DNA from: Adiantum capillus-veneris
Lineage: Eukaryota; Streptophyta; Polypodiopsida; Polypodiales; Pteridaceae
Direction of reading: 5' to 3'
Assembly (NCBI GenBank): GCA_014529385.2
Contig: CM043971.1
Location: 95,965,882-96,029,881 of the forward strand
Length of the DNA: 64,000 nt
The translations under genes were made by a program, and so were the position numbers. Numbering within the stretch: position 1 is the first letter of the stretch; every line of letters starts with the position of its first letter. This document shows positions 22,280 through 31,701 of this stretch, piece after piece. The notes beneath the pieces are model-generated. The model did no database searches and was not told where the DNA came from. It saw only the letters and a program-made list of their open reading frames with translations.

Positions 22280-23539
22280 ATGCACATTCTGGATCAAGGA
22301 GAGGCTCCTAAACGCTTGAATGCAGGGGAAAGGCGATCGTTAGCTAGGAAGGCTACCAGGTATCGCATAGTAAATGATAACTTGTATTGTCTTGGTAAGG
22401 ATGGTGTGCTTAGAAGAGTGCCTTTGAAGAGTGAAATTGAAGAGATTTTAAAAGCTTGTCACGATGATACGTGCGGAGGACACTTTGCACACGACATCAC
22501 TAGTAGAAAGGTTCTACAAGCTGGGTTTACTTGGCCAAGTCTTCATCGTGATGTCAAATACTAGTGTCAAACATGTGATGAATGTCAGAAAGCAGGACCA
22601 CGACGGCTCATAGCTGAACCTCAGAACCCAATAAAGGTATATGGGCCCTTTGAGAAGTGGAGAATTGATGCCATAGGACCTCTACCACGCACTCAGTCAG
22701 GTAAAGAGTACATCATCATGGGAGTAGACTACATGACTAGATGGGCTGAGGCTATGCCGACCAATAGAATTACTGCTAAGGATGTGAGTCAGTTCATCTT
22801 TGACCACATCTGTTGCCGGTTTGGCACCCCTCTTGAAATACTATCTGATAGAGGACCAGGGTTTAGAGCAGACTTGGTAGAAGAACTCATGCAGAAGCTA
22901 AATATTCAGCATCAACACTCTACTCCTTACTACCCTCAGTGCAATGGCTTGGTGGAAAAGGTAAATGGAATCATTTGCAAAATTCTCACCAAACAGGTAC
23001 ATGCCAGGTGCCAAGATTGCGACAAACACCTGAATGGAGCTCTATGGGCCTATAGAACCTCCTTCAAAACCACATTAGGGTACACACCCTTTCATTTGGT
23101 TTATGGAAAGGAAGCGCTTTTGCCCATTGAAGTGAAGTTAACAAGTCTTCGAATATTGGGTAGCCAGGTAGGCTCTCAAAAGGAGAAAGTACATCAAAGG
23201 ATCATGGATCTAGAGAGGTTGCAATTCGATCGTGAAGAAGCCATCAACCACTATTCTCAAGAAGCAGAGAAGCGTAGAGAAAAGTTCAACAAAAAGCTAG
23301 CATCCAAAGACATCAAAAAGGGATCTCTGGTGCTTCGATATGACAATCGCTTTGACACTCGTAAGGATGGAAAGTTTCTTTTTCGATGGGAAGGCCCGTT
23401 CTTGGTCACCAAAAAGTTCAAAAATAGCTCTTACAGACTTCAAGACATTGATGGTAAAGTGCACAAGACCAGGACAAATGGATGGCGTCTAAAGCCTTAT
23501 CACATCAGGATAAGGTCAGCCCAAGATCAAAGAAAGTAA
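22280..23539 (+). pseudogene. Element A integrase
   Basis: HHCC zinc-binding module: CHDDTCGGHFAHD and, after a TAG at 22,562 where Trp is expected, CQTCDECQ. Catalytic core: WRIDAIGPLP (first Asp), ILSDRGPGF (second Asp), GLVEKVNG (Glu), the last two exactly 35 residues apart. YGKEALLPIEV and the C-terminal fold FRWEGPFLVTKKFKNSSYRL follow. No chromodomain is present, in contrast to chromovirus G. The natural stop is at 23,537, about 40 bp before the 3' LTR. Apart from the one stop the enzyme looks intact. Confidence 0.95.
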
Positions 23540-23563
23540 GCTAGAGGCATAAATACCCCTAGC

Positions 23564-23580
23564 CAGGTTTGGGGGGGCTA
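23564..23580 (+). promoter_or_regulatory. Polypurine tract of element A
   Basis: caggtttgggggggcta directly precedes the 3' LTR start TGATCC at 23,581. The G7 run is the core. Confidence 0.8.
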
Positions 23581-24883
23581 TGATCCGAGCCTATCACAAA
23601 TTTTTGTTTACTATATTTTGTTGGTTTTCCTTGCTTCTAGAGGTTTACAATAAAAGAAAGAGTGAGAACAACCTCTTGGAAAAATTAAAAAAATGATTTG
23701 ATGGGAATTTTTTCTTGACTAGTTCACCGGAGGTGAAAGGTAGAGGGAGAACCTAGTGGTAAAGGGAAGGGAAAATATGTAAATGTGAAAAGAAAAGATA
23801 TGATGTGGTTGTGGAGCCATGTACCCATGATTCAAGGGTCATGAGTGGCTCATATCATCATGGATTTGTAGCCATATGATGATTCAAACAGATGGGACCC
23901 AAGTGGAAGACTTGGTAAAGGAAGGAAACAAACACATGATTTTGCTAGATTTTTAAAACATACTTCCACTCCGATCCAAGAAAAGTTGTCTTCATCAAAG
24001 TTGTAGCTGATGAGCTAGAAATTCTGACCATATTTTTTTTATAATTTTTGCATCTACGGTCTAGGAGATATGGCTAAAATGGTGGACGCCAGTTTTTTCA
24101 ACTGTGGTGGAGACCACCCCCTCTACCTTTACACACACACACCCTTCCTTTTCCACATTGAGAACTTCTCTAAAAATCAGCCATTAGTCTTCTCACCCTC
24201 CCCTCCTTCCTCCTTTCTCTCAAGCTCAAAAAACCATCACAAATTCCTCTTCTAATCACCTCTCAAATCATGCTTAAATCTTGTTGTAATTCATAAGTTC
24301 TCATTCAACCCCTTTCTATTATTACTAGATATGTATTGATTTTATGTAGATTCTTTACATTTTAAAATAAGGAAGCTCTTGGACTCAAGCTATGGAGGAA
24401 GGAGTGAAGACAACACAAGTGATGATGGAGCCAATTAGTTGCAAATTGGTCAACAAATCACTTGGAAGGAGCTTCTTCATTGGTTGAATGTCCCTAATCA
24501 AGCTTCATTTGTACAAATTACACTTGGATCTTAACCTCACTCCTAATCACTCTCTTTCTTATATAAAGAGGCCTTCCCCTTTGTAATTTCAAGTCTCCCT
24601 CAGCCCCATTGAGTCTTTGTATCACTCACCATGAGCCCATAAAGCTCATTCATTCACTCTATTATTGCACATTTTAGAGTGCAAATTGTTTTATGCTAAT
24701 AACCTCCCCTCCTCTTACTTATGTTAATTAAGAGAAATATTTTATGTGTGTGTGAGAGTGCTTGATGTGATTTTGGCTAATCCTTGAGTTGTTGTTTAGT
24801 AATCTACATGCTATTTGTGTTGGGAGTGTTTGAAGTTATCCATTCCTTGTACACACACTAAGGTTAATGCTTCATTCATAGTG

Positions 24884-24968
<85 letters not shown>

Positions 24969-25083
24969 TGTAGCGGTCCTAGTCCACGCTTCCAAGACTA
25001 GGTGGTGCCCTCGTCTCATTTCCCTTGTGGCGCAATGGAGTTTGTTTTGGTGTAGAGGCCGCCATTCCAAATTTCCTTCATCA
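23581..25083 (+). repeat. 3' LTR of element A
   Basis: Nearly identical to 15,905-17,395. It includes the longer CT tract at 24,888-24,966. The end ATCA at 25,083 is followed by MITE sequence. Confidence 0.92.
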
Positions 25084-25192
25084 CTATCTATTGATATATA
25101 ATATGATAGGTGATATTTTGTATGAAGTGTGAGAATGGGGGTCCCATCTATTAATTGAAGTAGTGTCCAAGACACCCAAAAGTGGTACCACC

Positions 25193-25784
25193 TATATATT
25201 CTTTGACCCTAATGGTGACTACTTCAAGCTGGATAAATTCATGGCATGCCTACATCCTAAAGTGAGGGAGAAAGTGGACTTTGAGAGCCCTAAAGACTAC
25301 AATGGTACAATGGCCATTGCAAAGGTGAAAAGAAGGGGGAAAAAAAGATCGAACAAGGCGTATCAGGCTACAAAGCAGTGGCTCCTATCCAACCTCAGGG
25401 TCCTAGGGATGTTATTCATGAGGAGAACCATGAGAACCAAGGCATAGCCATTGTGCCGCAAATCTAGGTGCAAACCATACAAGATTTTTTTGAGAAAATG
25501 CAAGAATTGTGGCTAAGCATGATGGATAGAGGACAACCAAGAGGAGCAAGGGGAAAGGCAAGGCCGTTGCCTGGCAGGTGTTACAATTGTGGTGAAAGAC
25601 ACTATGCGCCAGATTTCCCTCATCATCCGTAGAGGGAAAGAGGTGGAATCTATCCGTTATTTGGTAAAGGTAGAGACCAAGCACAACTTAATGAGCGGCA
25701 AGAGCACGTAGCTGAAAATCAGGTGCAGTCTGCTCCTTCAGATGGTGGTGAAGTCTCTAGGGTGAACATCATTGGAGTTTAAGT
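25193..25784 (+). pseudogene. Element B gag, second part, with decayed zinc knuckle
   Basis: The reading resumes after the MITE as YIFFDPNGDYFKLDKF, MACLHPKVREKVDFE and DYNGTMAIAKVK, the C-terminal half of a gypsy gag capsid. Near 25,580-25,630 a zinc knuckle can be read as CYNCGERHYAPDF: one Gly is missing and the last Cys is Phe, so it is non-functional. Several stops follow. Confidence 0.75.
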
Positions 25785-26811
25785 ATGATGTTGAATTTTT
25801 CGCCAACAAAAGATCAAGGATGGAAAGGGACACAGAAACTGAGTTGGAAACTAGGGACCATAAAGGTAAAGAGAAAGTGTACAAAAATCAAGAAGCATTT
25901 GGAAACAAGAAAAAAGAGGGGGCATCATAAAATCAAGCAAGAAAACTTTCAGCTAGGACGCAGCTACCACGAATATGACCTGGTGAGTGATGTGAAAAAT
26001 CAAAAGGCTAACATTACCTTTGGTGGCTTTGAATCCTAAGCTGCAAAGACAATGTTCTATGAGCGTTAGCACGAGGCTTCCAAAAGCCAAGGGTAATGTG
26101 CATGCAATGCAAAACATGGCATTAAGAGTGTGTAGCATGGCAGATGTCTTCCTGGTGTAGATGATTTCATTGAAAAGTGGATGTAGGTGCAGGCCTATAT
26201 AGACGGTGGAACACAGGTTTGTGTCATGACAGAGGCTGCAATGAGGAAAACAGGTGTTAAAAGTAGTAGCTAAATCAAATGTGCATATGAGGATGGATAA
26301 ACATGCCAAAGCCAGGTGTTTGGGCATGGCTCAAGACATAAGAGTGAAGGTGATGGGCATCGAGTGCCTAATTGATTTCTTCGTGATGAAAGCACGTGAT
26401 AATGCTTGTCCAATCATCTTGGGTAGGCCATGGCCTCTTTCAATGGGTTCTTAGTAGGATTGCGAGAGTAGGGTGTTTACCTTGCCCAACAAAGAGAGAG
26501 GGAGACAGGTGGTGCTTGATGTGAAGACCAAAGAGAGCCACTTCTACCCTATGACAGCAAAAGACAAAGATGATACAACAAGCTACAAGTATGAGACAGA
26601 GACATCTTATGATGAGGGCTATACAGATACCAAGGATGAATGGAGCAAGGATGACATGTTAAAGATAGATGTCGATTTTTTTGGTGTCACTATAGAATGA
26701 TCTTATGCAAAAGAAGAGGTGTATCCATAGGTCCATGGCATAAGTGTAGAGGAGGTAACCATTATGTTAAGTGAAGATCTAACCAAGCACGAGAGAGAAG
26801 GCTATGTCTAG
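25785..26811 (+). pseudogene. Element B protease region
   Basis: Pieces of the conserved pre-protease motif (HEYDLVSDVKNQKANITFGG, 25,960-26,035) and of the retropepsin (AYIDGGTQVCVMTEAAM near 26,200; CPIILGRPWPL near 26,410-26,440) are visible in different frames. An acidic linker (26,473-26,700) follows. The order matches element A, but with frame shifts and stops throughout. Confidence 0.75.
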
Positions 26812-27310
26812 TTGTGTGCCTCTTTTCCAAATTCTTTTGCAAAGAAGTACAAGGATCTGCAAGCATCAAAGGATGTAGAGCACAAGGTACTCCTTAAGGA
26901 AGGGTACAATCCAAAAACGCAGAAGCTAAGGAGGCTAGGGGAGATTCAAAAGGAATCTCTCTGGCAAGAAATTAATCAGCTGCTAGATGCAAGTATCATC
27001 TACCCCGTGAAGGAATCAGAGTGGGTTTCTTATATGGTTATCACCCCTAAAAAGAATGGGAAATGGTGGGTGTGCATCAACTACAAGCCATTGAATATGG
27101 CAACCAAGAGAAACCACCACCCATTGTCGTTTCAAGATGAAACCTTAAATCAGGTGGTTGGCCATGAAAGATACTCCATCATGGATGGATTTTAGGGTAA
27201 TTTTAGATAGGGATTTCTCTTAAAGACCAGCGGAAGACGACATTTATCTCTCCATGGGTATGCTTTTCCTACCACATAATGTCCCGCACTGGCTTAGCAC
27301 CTTCTTTCAG
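26812..27310 (+). pseudogene. Element B reverse transcriptase, truncated
   Basis: RT N-terminus: TQKLRRLGEIQKESLWQEIN, MVITPKKNGKWWVCINYKPL, NHHPLSFQDETLN and GHERYSIMDGF, then a degraded continuation ending near GLAPSFQ at about 27,310. That corresponds to the GLTNAPATFQ block, just before the catalytic box. The reading stops abruptly at the boundary with minus-strand E/C text, so the catalytic half of RT, RNase H and integrase are missing. Confidence 0.85.
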
Positions 27311-28149
27311 CTCTCTTCTCCTTTGAACCCTCTAATCTCTTCATATGAAGTAATGAACAAATTAGGAAAACTAGCCAGCATGTGCAAATATATCTCGTTC
27401 TCCATAGCTGAGAGGTCTCCGCTGATCATTTGTGTCATCAATTCTTGCTTCTTTAACAATTCAATCTTGGTTTGCATCAGCCCTTCAATCACTTCATAAG
27501 GCCCTTCACTTTCATCTTCAATCTCATTTGCAAATGCAACTAAACTAGACTCATGGATTTCTTTGTCCATCAGAAGAAATGCAAAATCAACATCTTCCTC
27601 ACTGTTGGTAGTACTATCATTGTCCTCATCAGACACTCTGGAATAGTCTTCATCACTAGACTCATCCTCATCTTCATAAAGTTCCTCCAATAGTTTCCTT
27701 GTGTCCATATTATATAGCTTCTTGGCACCTATCTTTCCATAGAAGCTAATTGTACCACGTTTCCAATCTTGAACAGCTCCCACTGCACGTAACCATGGTC
27801 TACCCAGTATAATAGGATATGCTCCCAACCCCGTTGGCATCACATGAAAATCAACCACCACCTTTGCATCATATGCCTCCACTTCTAAGCTCTTTACAGT
27901 ACCCAAACATTTTACTTTTTGATGGTTTGCCAATCTGATCCGAAAGCCTGACACCCCAGTCATTGTAAGACCCATTTTCTCAATGCATGAGTGTGTTATG
28001 ATAGATATTTTTTCACCATCAACATAACCTTGTCCCATATTTTTTCTTTTGTGCCACACATCTACTATTGGGAAAATGTGTGGTAGCTCATCCATTGCCA
28101 ACACCTTCACTGAACCTCTCTCTAGCTCTTTCTCCATTGGGTTAACCAT
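27311..28149 (-). pseudogene. E/C protease and acidic linker
   Basis: A 280-codon minus-strand frame encodes a retropepsin-like domain (GYVDGEKISIITHSCIEKMG, then YPIILGRPWLRAVGAVQDW) and a Glu/Asp/Ser-rich linker (ELYEDEDESSDEDYS). It ends with ASFPNLFITSYEEIRGFKGE. The active-site loop reads DGEK instead of D-S/T/G-G-A, so it is probably inactive. By alignment with element A the frame ends about 17 residues before the point where the E/C RT starts at 13,533. These are therefore two halves of one element, separated by 13.8 kb with about 50 bp lost. Confidence 0.88.
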
Positions 28150-28161
28150 CCTCTTCCACTA

Positions 28162-28590
28162 TCACTTTAGCTTAGGCACCATTTCTATAAGTTTCCCAAA
28201 AGTAACATCTGCTTTCCTGCTTGTCAGATCCTCCTTCAAGTCATAGCTTAATTGCCCATCCCCTAGTGGAAAATTTGAAACATGAAACTTGCGACGATCC
28301 CTTCTTTTCCTCTTGGCCTTGACATCCTTGCCTTCATGGCTCTTTCCCTTCTTCTTACTAGGACCTGGGGCACTTCTTCCTTCCTTATCATCCGTGGTCC
28401 TCTTCTCAATAGGCATCCCTAATGTATCCTCCAGCTTTGATGCCTTCTCCAAGGGTGACCACAATTATCACTTTTTGTCTTTCCCTTTTCCTCTTGGGTT
28501 AATTCATTGGTTCCTTCTTCTCTCTTAATTTCAATGCCATAATCATTTGACCTAGTCAGCATCTATCTTGGCAATGGATACATGTCTCCC
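28162..28590 (-). pseudogene. E/C linker between zinc knuckle and protease
   Basis: A Lys/Arg/Glu-rich minus-strand frame (28,464-28,162) ends with FPLGDGQLSYDLKEDLTSRK and ADVTFGKLIEMVPKLK. This is the conserved pre-protease motif also found in A (19,630) and B (25,960). A stop separates it from the protease frame. Confidence 0.8.
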
Positions 28591-29590
28591 CCCATCCTTG
28601 GTGGCTTATCACATTGCCGGCTGATGTGGCTCAACTCTCCGTAATTATAACACGTAGGCGTCTGCCTCCAGACTCTACCATTTCTTTGTCCAACACCATT
28701 CCTAGGTCTTTCTTCACCTCCTGATTGATTTGCAAACCTCTCCGACCTCGATTATTTCCCACATTACCTAGCATGTTTAGGCTGAGATTCTTCGTTAAAT
28801 CTACCACTTGCCTCATGTCTTGCCTTAGCCCATCATCTTGCACTACTGTAGTGACCACTACTCGCATAACCTGAGGAGTAACAGAAACCATTGGTTCATG
28901 ATGAACCCCTAGCATGCGACCTTGCAAAGAGTCCATAGGCTGAAACTCAGACCTCCTAGGCAAAGACTCTACTCCTAGATGACTCATTCTTCTCAACTTC
29001 CACTCTTTGTTCCTCACTACCTCTAGAGCATCTTCATATTTTTTAGCCTTCTTTAGCTCCACTCTCCAACGTATATTCTCCCAAAGACCAGCCAAGAACC
29101 TGTCCTTATTCATCATGTCAGGTGGCGGTACCTATGGTGCTAAGGCCTTGCACATCCACTCACATGCCATTGAAAACTTATGTATGTACGCATCTACTGG
29201 CTCACCTCCCCTTTTCACCAAACCCTGTACTTATTGCCACACTTTGTCAGGATCTTCTGTCTTCACAAACTCCACTTCCAATCCATGCCTTAGATTGTCC
29301 CAACATAATCTCACAGGTGGATCAGCCACACGCAACTCCTCTTCAAATGCTTTGGACCAAACTCGTGCATCACTCTTCAAACAAATCTAGAGAAGACATA
29401 ACATCTATGTCGGATCATGAATCTGGTTGCTAATGCAGGCAACCTCCATCTTTTACAAAAAGTCTTCCACATCTTCATCACTTCTTCCATGAAATTCTGG
29501 ATAAGAGAAATCCATGGCTACCCAAGTTTTAATGCTTTGAGAACCCCTTCTAACACAGGTGCAAGAACCCAAACTTTTTACAGACTCAAT
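28591..29590 (-). pseudogene. E/C gag
   Basis: The N-terminus lies near 29,560-29,430 (related copy: MDFSYPEFHGRSDEDVEDFL at 35,285-35,503). The capsid core follows (KRGGEPVDAYIHKFSMA-like text; KDRFLAGLWENIRWRVELKK), then a linker (RRSEFQPMDSLQGRML, NLSLNMLGNVGNNRGRRG). Near 28,610-28,655 the zinc knuckle reads CYNYGELSHISRQC, so the second Cys has become Tyr. Several frame breaks are present. Gag lies directly downstream of the ORF1 module, in its frame but past stops. Confidence 0.85.
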
Positions 29591-29617
29591 CCCCAAAAAC
29601 TTCAATGGAGGTCATCT

Positions 29618-29836
29618 TTAGATAAGGACAAACACATGCACATCAATTGAGTTTTCATAGTTAATCATCGGAATTACAACAGGCAAAGGGGATTCCAGTA
29701 TCTCTCTTAATCTTCTTGGCCCAAACATAAAGACTATACGCTGCTGGAAAAAAATCTTCCTGGACACATGAACATTTATCTAGATTCTTTGTGTTAAATG
29801 AAAAGGAGTAAATTGAGGTCCGTCGTGATTATCCAT
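29618..29836 (-). pseudogene. E/C ORF1 module upstream of gag
   Basis: A minus-strand frame from MDNHDGPQFTPFHLTQRI, through one TAG, to VSRKIFFQQRIVFMFGPRRL and DVHVFVLI-stop. It aligns with both ORF1 modules of element A (17,983-18,192 and 18,202-18,414) in length, residue pattern and position just before gag. Function unknown. Confidence 0.75.
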
Positions 29837-30526
29837 TAAAGGCCAACCATGTCGTCCCAAGAAAGCACACTTGACTAATTACCCTCTAATTTTGCCAGAA
29901 TTTCAGCAGCATAACAGCACAAATGGCTCAAAAGACCAAAAGATCAGCCATCACAACTTGGAAAAATTTTGGAAGAATTTCCCTAGAAGTGGAGCAGTAA
30001 GAGCCCAAAATATAGACTGCATATATATGCATAACCTGCCAACAATAGAACCCGAGTATCAAGTAGGAATCACTAGTACATAGCCTATGGCGAGGTCACA
30101 AAAAGGGTGCTCCAGCCACCTGTATCACCGAAAGGATCTCATATTTGAGAATCCCCAGCTCAATAAAACCTCACTCTATCGACCCTGTCACGAAAGCTTA
30201 TGCAAACCTCGTATAGTCAAGTCTCAGAAATGACTATCTTCCAAACCAAGTCTCAGAAATGACTGTGGCTGCCAAATAAAACCAAGTATGGCTCCACAAG
30301 GGCGTACAATGGTAGTATCCATAAGTAGCATACAATACCAGACAATGCGCTCAAACAGGCGCCAAATGATGCATACCCACGGCAGCTGCAAGTGACTTTC
30401 ACTTGCCAGTGTATCACTCTACTCCAGCTACTTGTACTTGTGTGAATCACCTGTACTTGTACCTGTAACCTATAATCTATAACCTGTAATCCTGAATCCC
30501 AAATCCTGAAGGTACTCAAAGGAGAT
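29837..30526 (-). other. E/C 5' leader
   Basis: About 690 bp between primer site and ORF1 module. It contains a duplicated phrase ccaagtctcagaaatgact (about 30,210-30,260) and a short tandem region of ctgtaa(c/t)ct and gaatccc units (30,460-30,510). The same leader is present at 35,735-36,418 and 42,075-42,783, with the tandem units varying in number. No clear protein. Confidence 0.6.
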
Positions 30527-30544
30527 CCTCCGTGGGGGCGCCAA
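30527..30544 (-). promoter_or_regulatory. Primer-binding site of E/C
   Basis: The sense strand is TTGGCGCCCCCACGGAGG, six bases from the end of the 5' LTR. The same site, with decay, is at 36,419-36,436, 39,311-39,328, 42,784-42,801 and 45,827-45,844. Confidence 0.85.
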
Positions 30545-30549
30545 AAAAA

Positions 30550-31701
30550 TGTGAGTGGGATGGAAACACACACAATGCCTCTATAATTACTTGACACACA
30601 CTCTTGGGATAATACACAGATACACTATGGGACACCACTCGCTTACACAACCCACCTGGCCGAGACACGGAACACACTGATGGAGTGAGAGGAGAGAGAC
30701 TATCCATTTGCCCACTCAACACAGAGACACACACACACACACCCCCAAAAAAGTCAGCTCAAAAGAGGAAGATTTATGATGTTTAGATACAATTGAGCTT
30801 AGGCCAACACCAATGGGGCAAATAGCTCACACAATATGGATGAAATATGCCAAATACAATCACAAATTTGAGCAGAAGCTTCGCTCCACAGGAGAAACTT
30901 ACACAGCCAAAACAGTAGAAAAAATAGTGAGGAATTGAATTTGGCAAAATGGATAGCACCATTGCGTCCGGAACAGCCAAAAACCCCAGTCTACAATATC
31001 AAAGTGCTCAAGTCCGACCTCGGATGAGCAGTTTATGGCCAAAACAGGCTCCAAAAATAGTAAAAAACTCAGGTGCGGTTGTTCCTCCTCTTCTCTCCAC
31101 ACTTTGATGGTTTTTATCTCAAGTTTTTCAGTGTTCACACTTCACTTTATCCCTTGGGCACCTTTGGCCTTTTGATGGACCTCAAACAGACCCCGAACAG
31201 GCCAAAAAAATGGTCACACATTGTATTTTTGTCACCCTTCTACATCCATCCGCACACCTGACACTCAACTTTTCCAATAATGCATCCCGCAATCACGTGA
31301 AGTGGCCCCCAAATATAGTCCTCATGATTACCTTTTCCAGTATTCATCACAAGAAAACATCCACGTTGTGTTCGTACTTATCCACGTGCAAGTCTTGATC
31401 CCATTCGACCTCCTGATGCCACTGGATGTCATCTGACGCACCTGCTTACCTCATGGCATGTGCCCGTTGATAGCTTCCACGAGAAGTTTTACGTGCTACC
31501 AACTCCTCATTATAATAGAAAAAACACACTGATATTGGTGACAATGAAAATCGATGTACTATGTACACATTGTTCTACTTGTACACATGTTGTCCCCACG
31601 TAACCACAGGCTGGCTCTGGAAAATGGGCAATCCTTTTTTCGATGCACCATGCATGTGTATGTAAATATGCACAATCACTTCTTCCAAAAAACTCCTAAC
31701 A
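30550..31701 (-). mobile_element. 5' LTR of Tat/Ogre-like element E/C (1,152 bp)
   Basis: The plus strand starts tgtgagtgggatgg and ends actcctaaca. It contains an AC-rich tract (30,720-30,745) and a block beginning tttagatacaattgag that is shared with all other LTR copies. To its right (31,702 on) the chromovirus protease resumes, so this is the right border of the 27.8-kb insertion 3,866-31,701. Confidence 0.88.

Larger units (their letters stand above)
15905..25083 (+). mobile_element. Element A: young Tat/Ogre-like Ty3/gypsy retrotransposon, 9.2 kb
   Basis: This is a structurally complete element. It has two ~1.5-kb LTRs, a primer site, an upstream ORF1, one long gag-protease-RT-RNase H-RNase H-integrase frame, and a G-rich purine tract. 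The flanks share ctat (15,901-15,904 and 25,084-25,087; actat if the LTR ends one base earlier). The LTRs differ by about a dozen substitutions by eye, mostly transitions, plus a longer CT tract in the 3' copy, so insertion is recent. Six in-frame stops interrupt gag-pol (18,662; 19,505; 19,763; 20,960; 22,268; 22,562). It is the innermost layer of the nest, inserted in a MITE. Confidence 0.93.
15780..25192. mobile_element. Small TIR transposon (MITE, ~230 bp) split by element A
   Basis: The left end ggtggtaccacttttttcac (15,780) and the right end (reading inward from 25,192, ggtggtaccacttttgggtg) form terminal inverted repeats of at least 15 bp. Both ends are bordered by TA (15,778-15,779; 25,193-25,194), a mariner/Stowaway-like target duplication. 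The body is 15,780-15,904 plus 25,084-25,192. Removing it together with one TA rejoins the gag frame of element B without a stop or shift. The body has no coding capacity. Confidence 0.8.

Noticed and set aside
29007-29390. Plus-strand 127-codon open frame, repeated at 41,245-41,628 and 45,337-45,720
   Set aside because: It is antisense to Tat-like gag. Its conservation follows from the gag copies, and it resembles no known protein.
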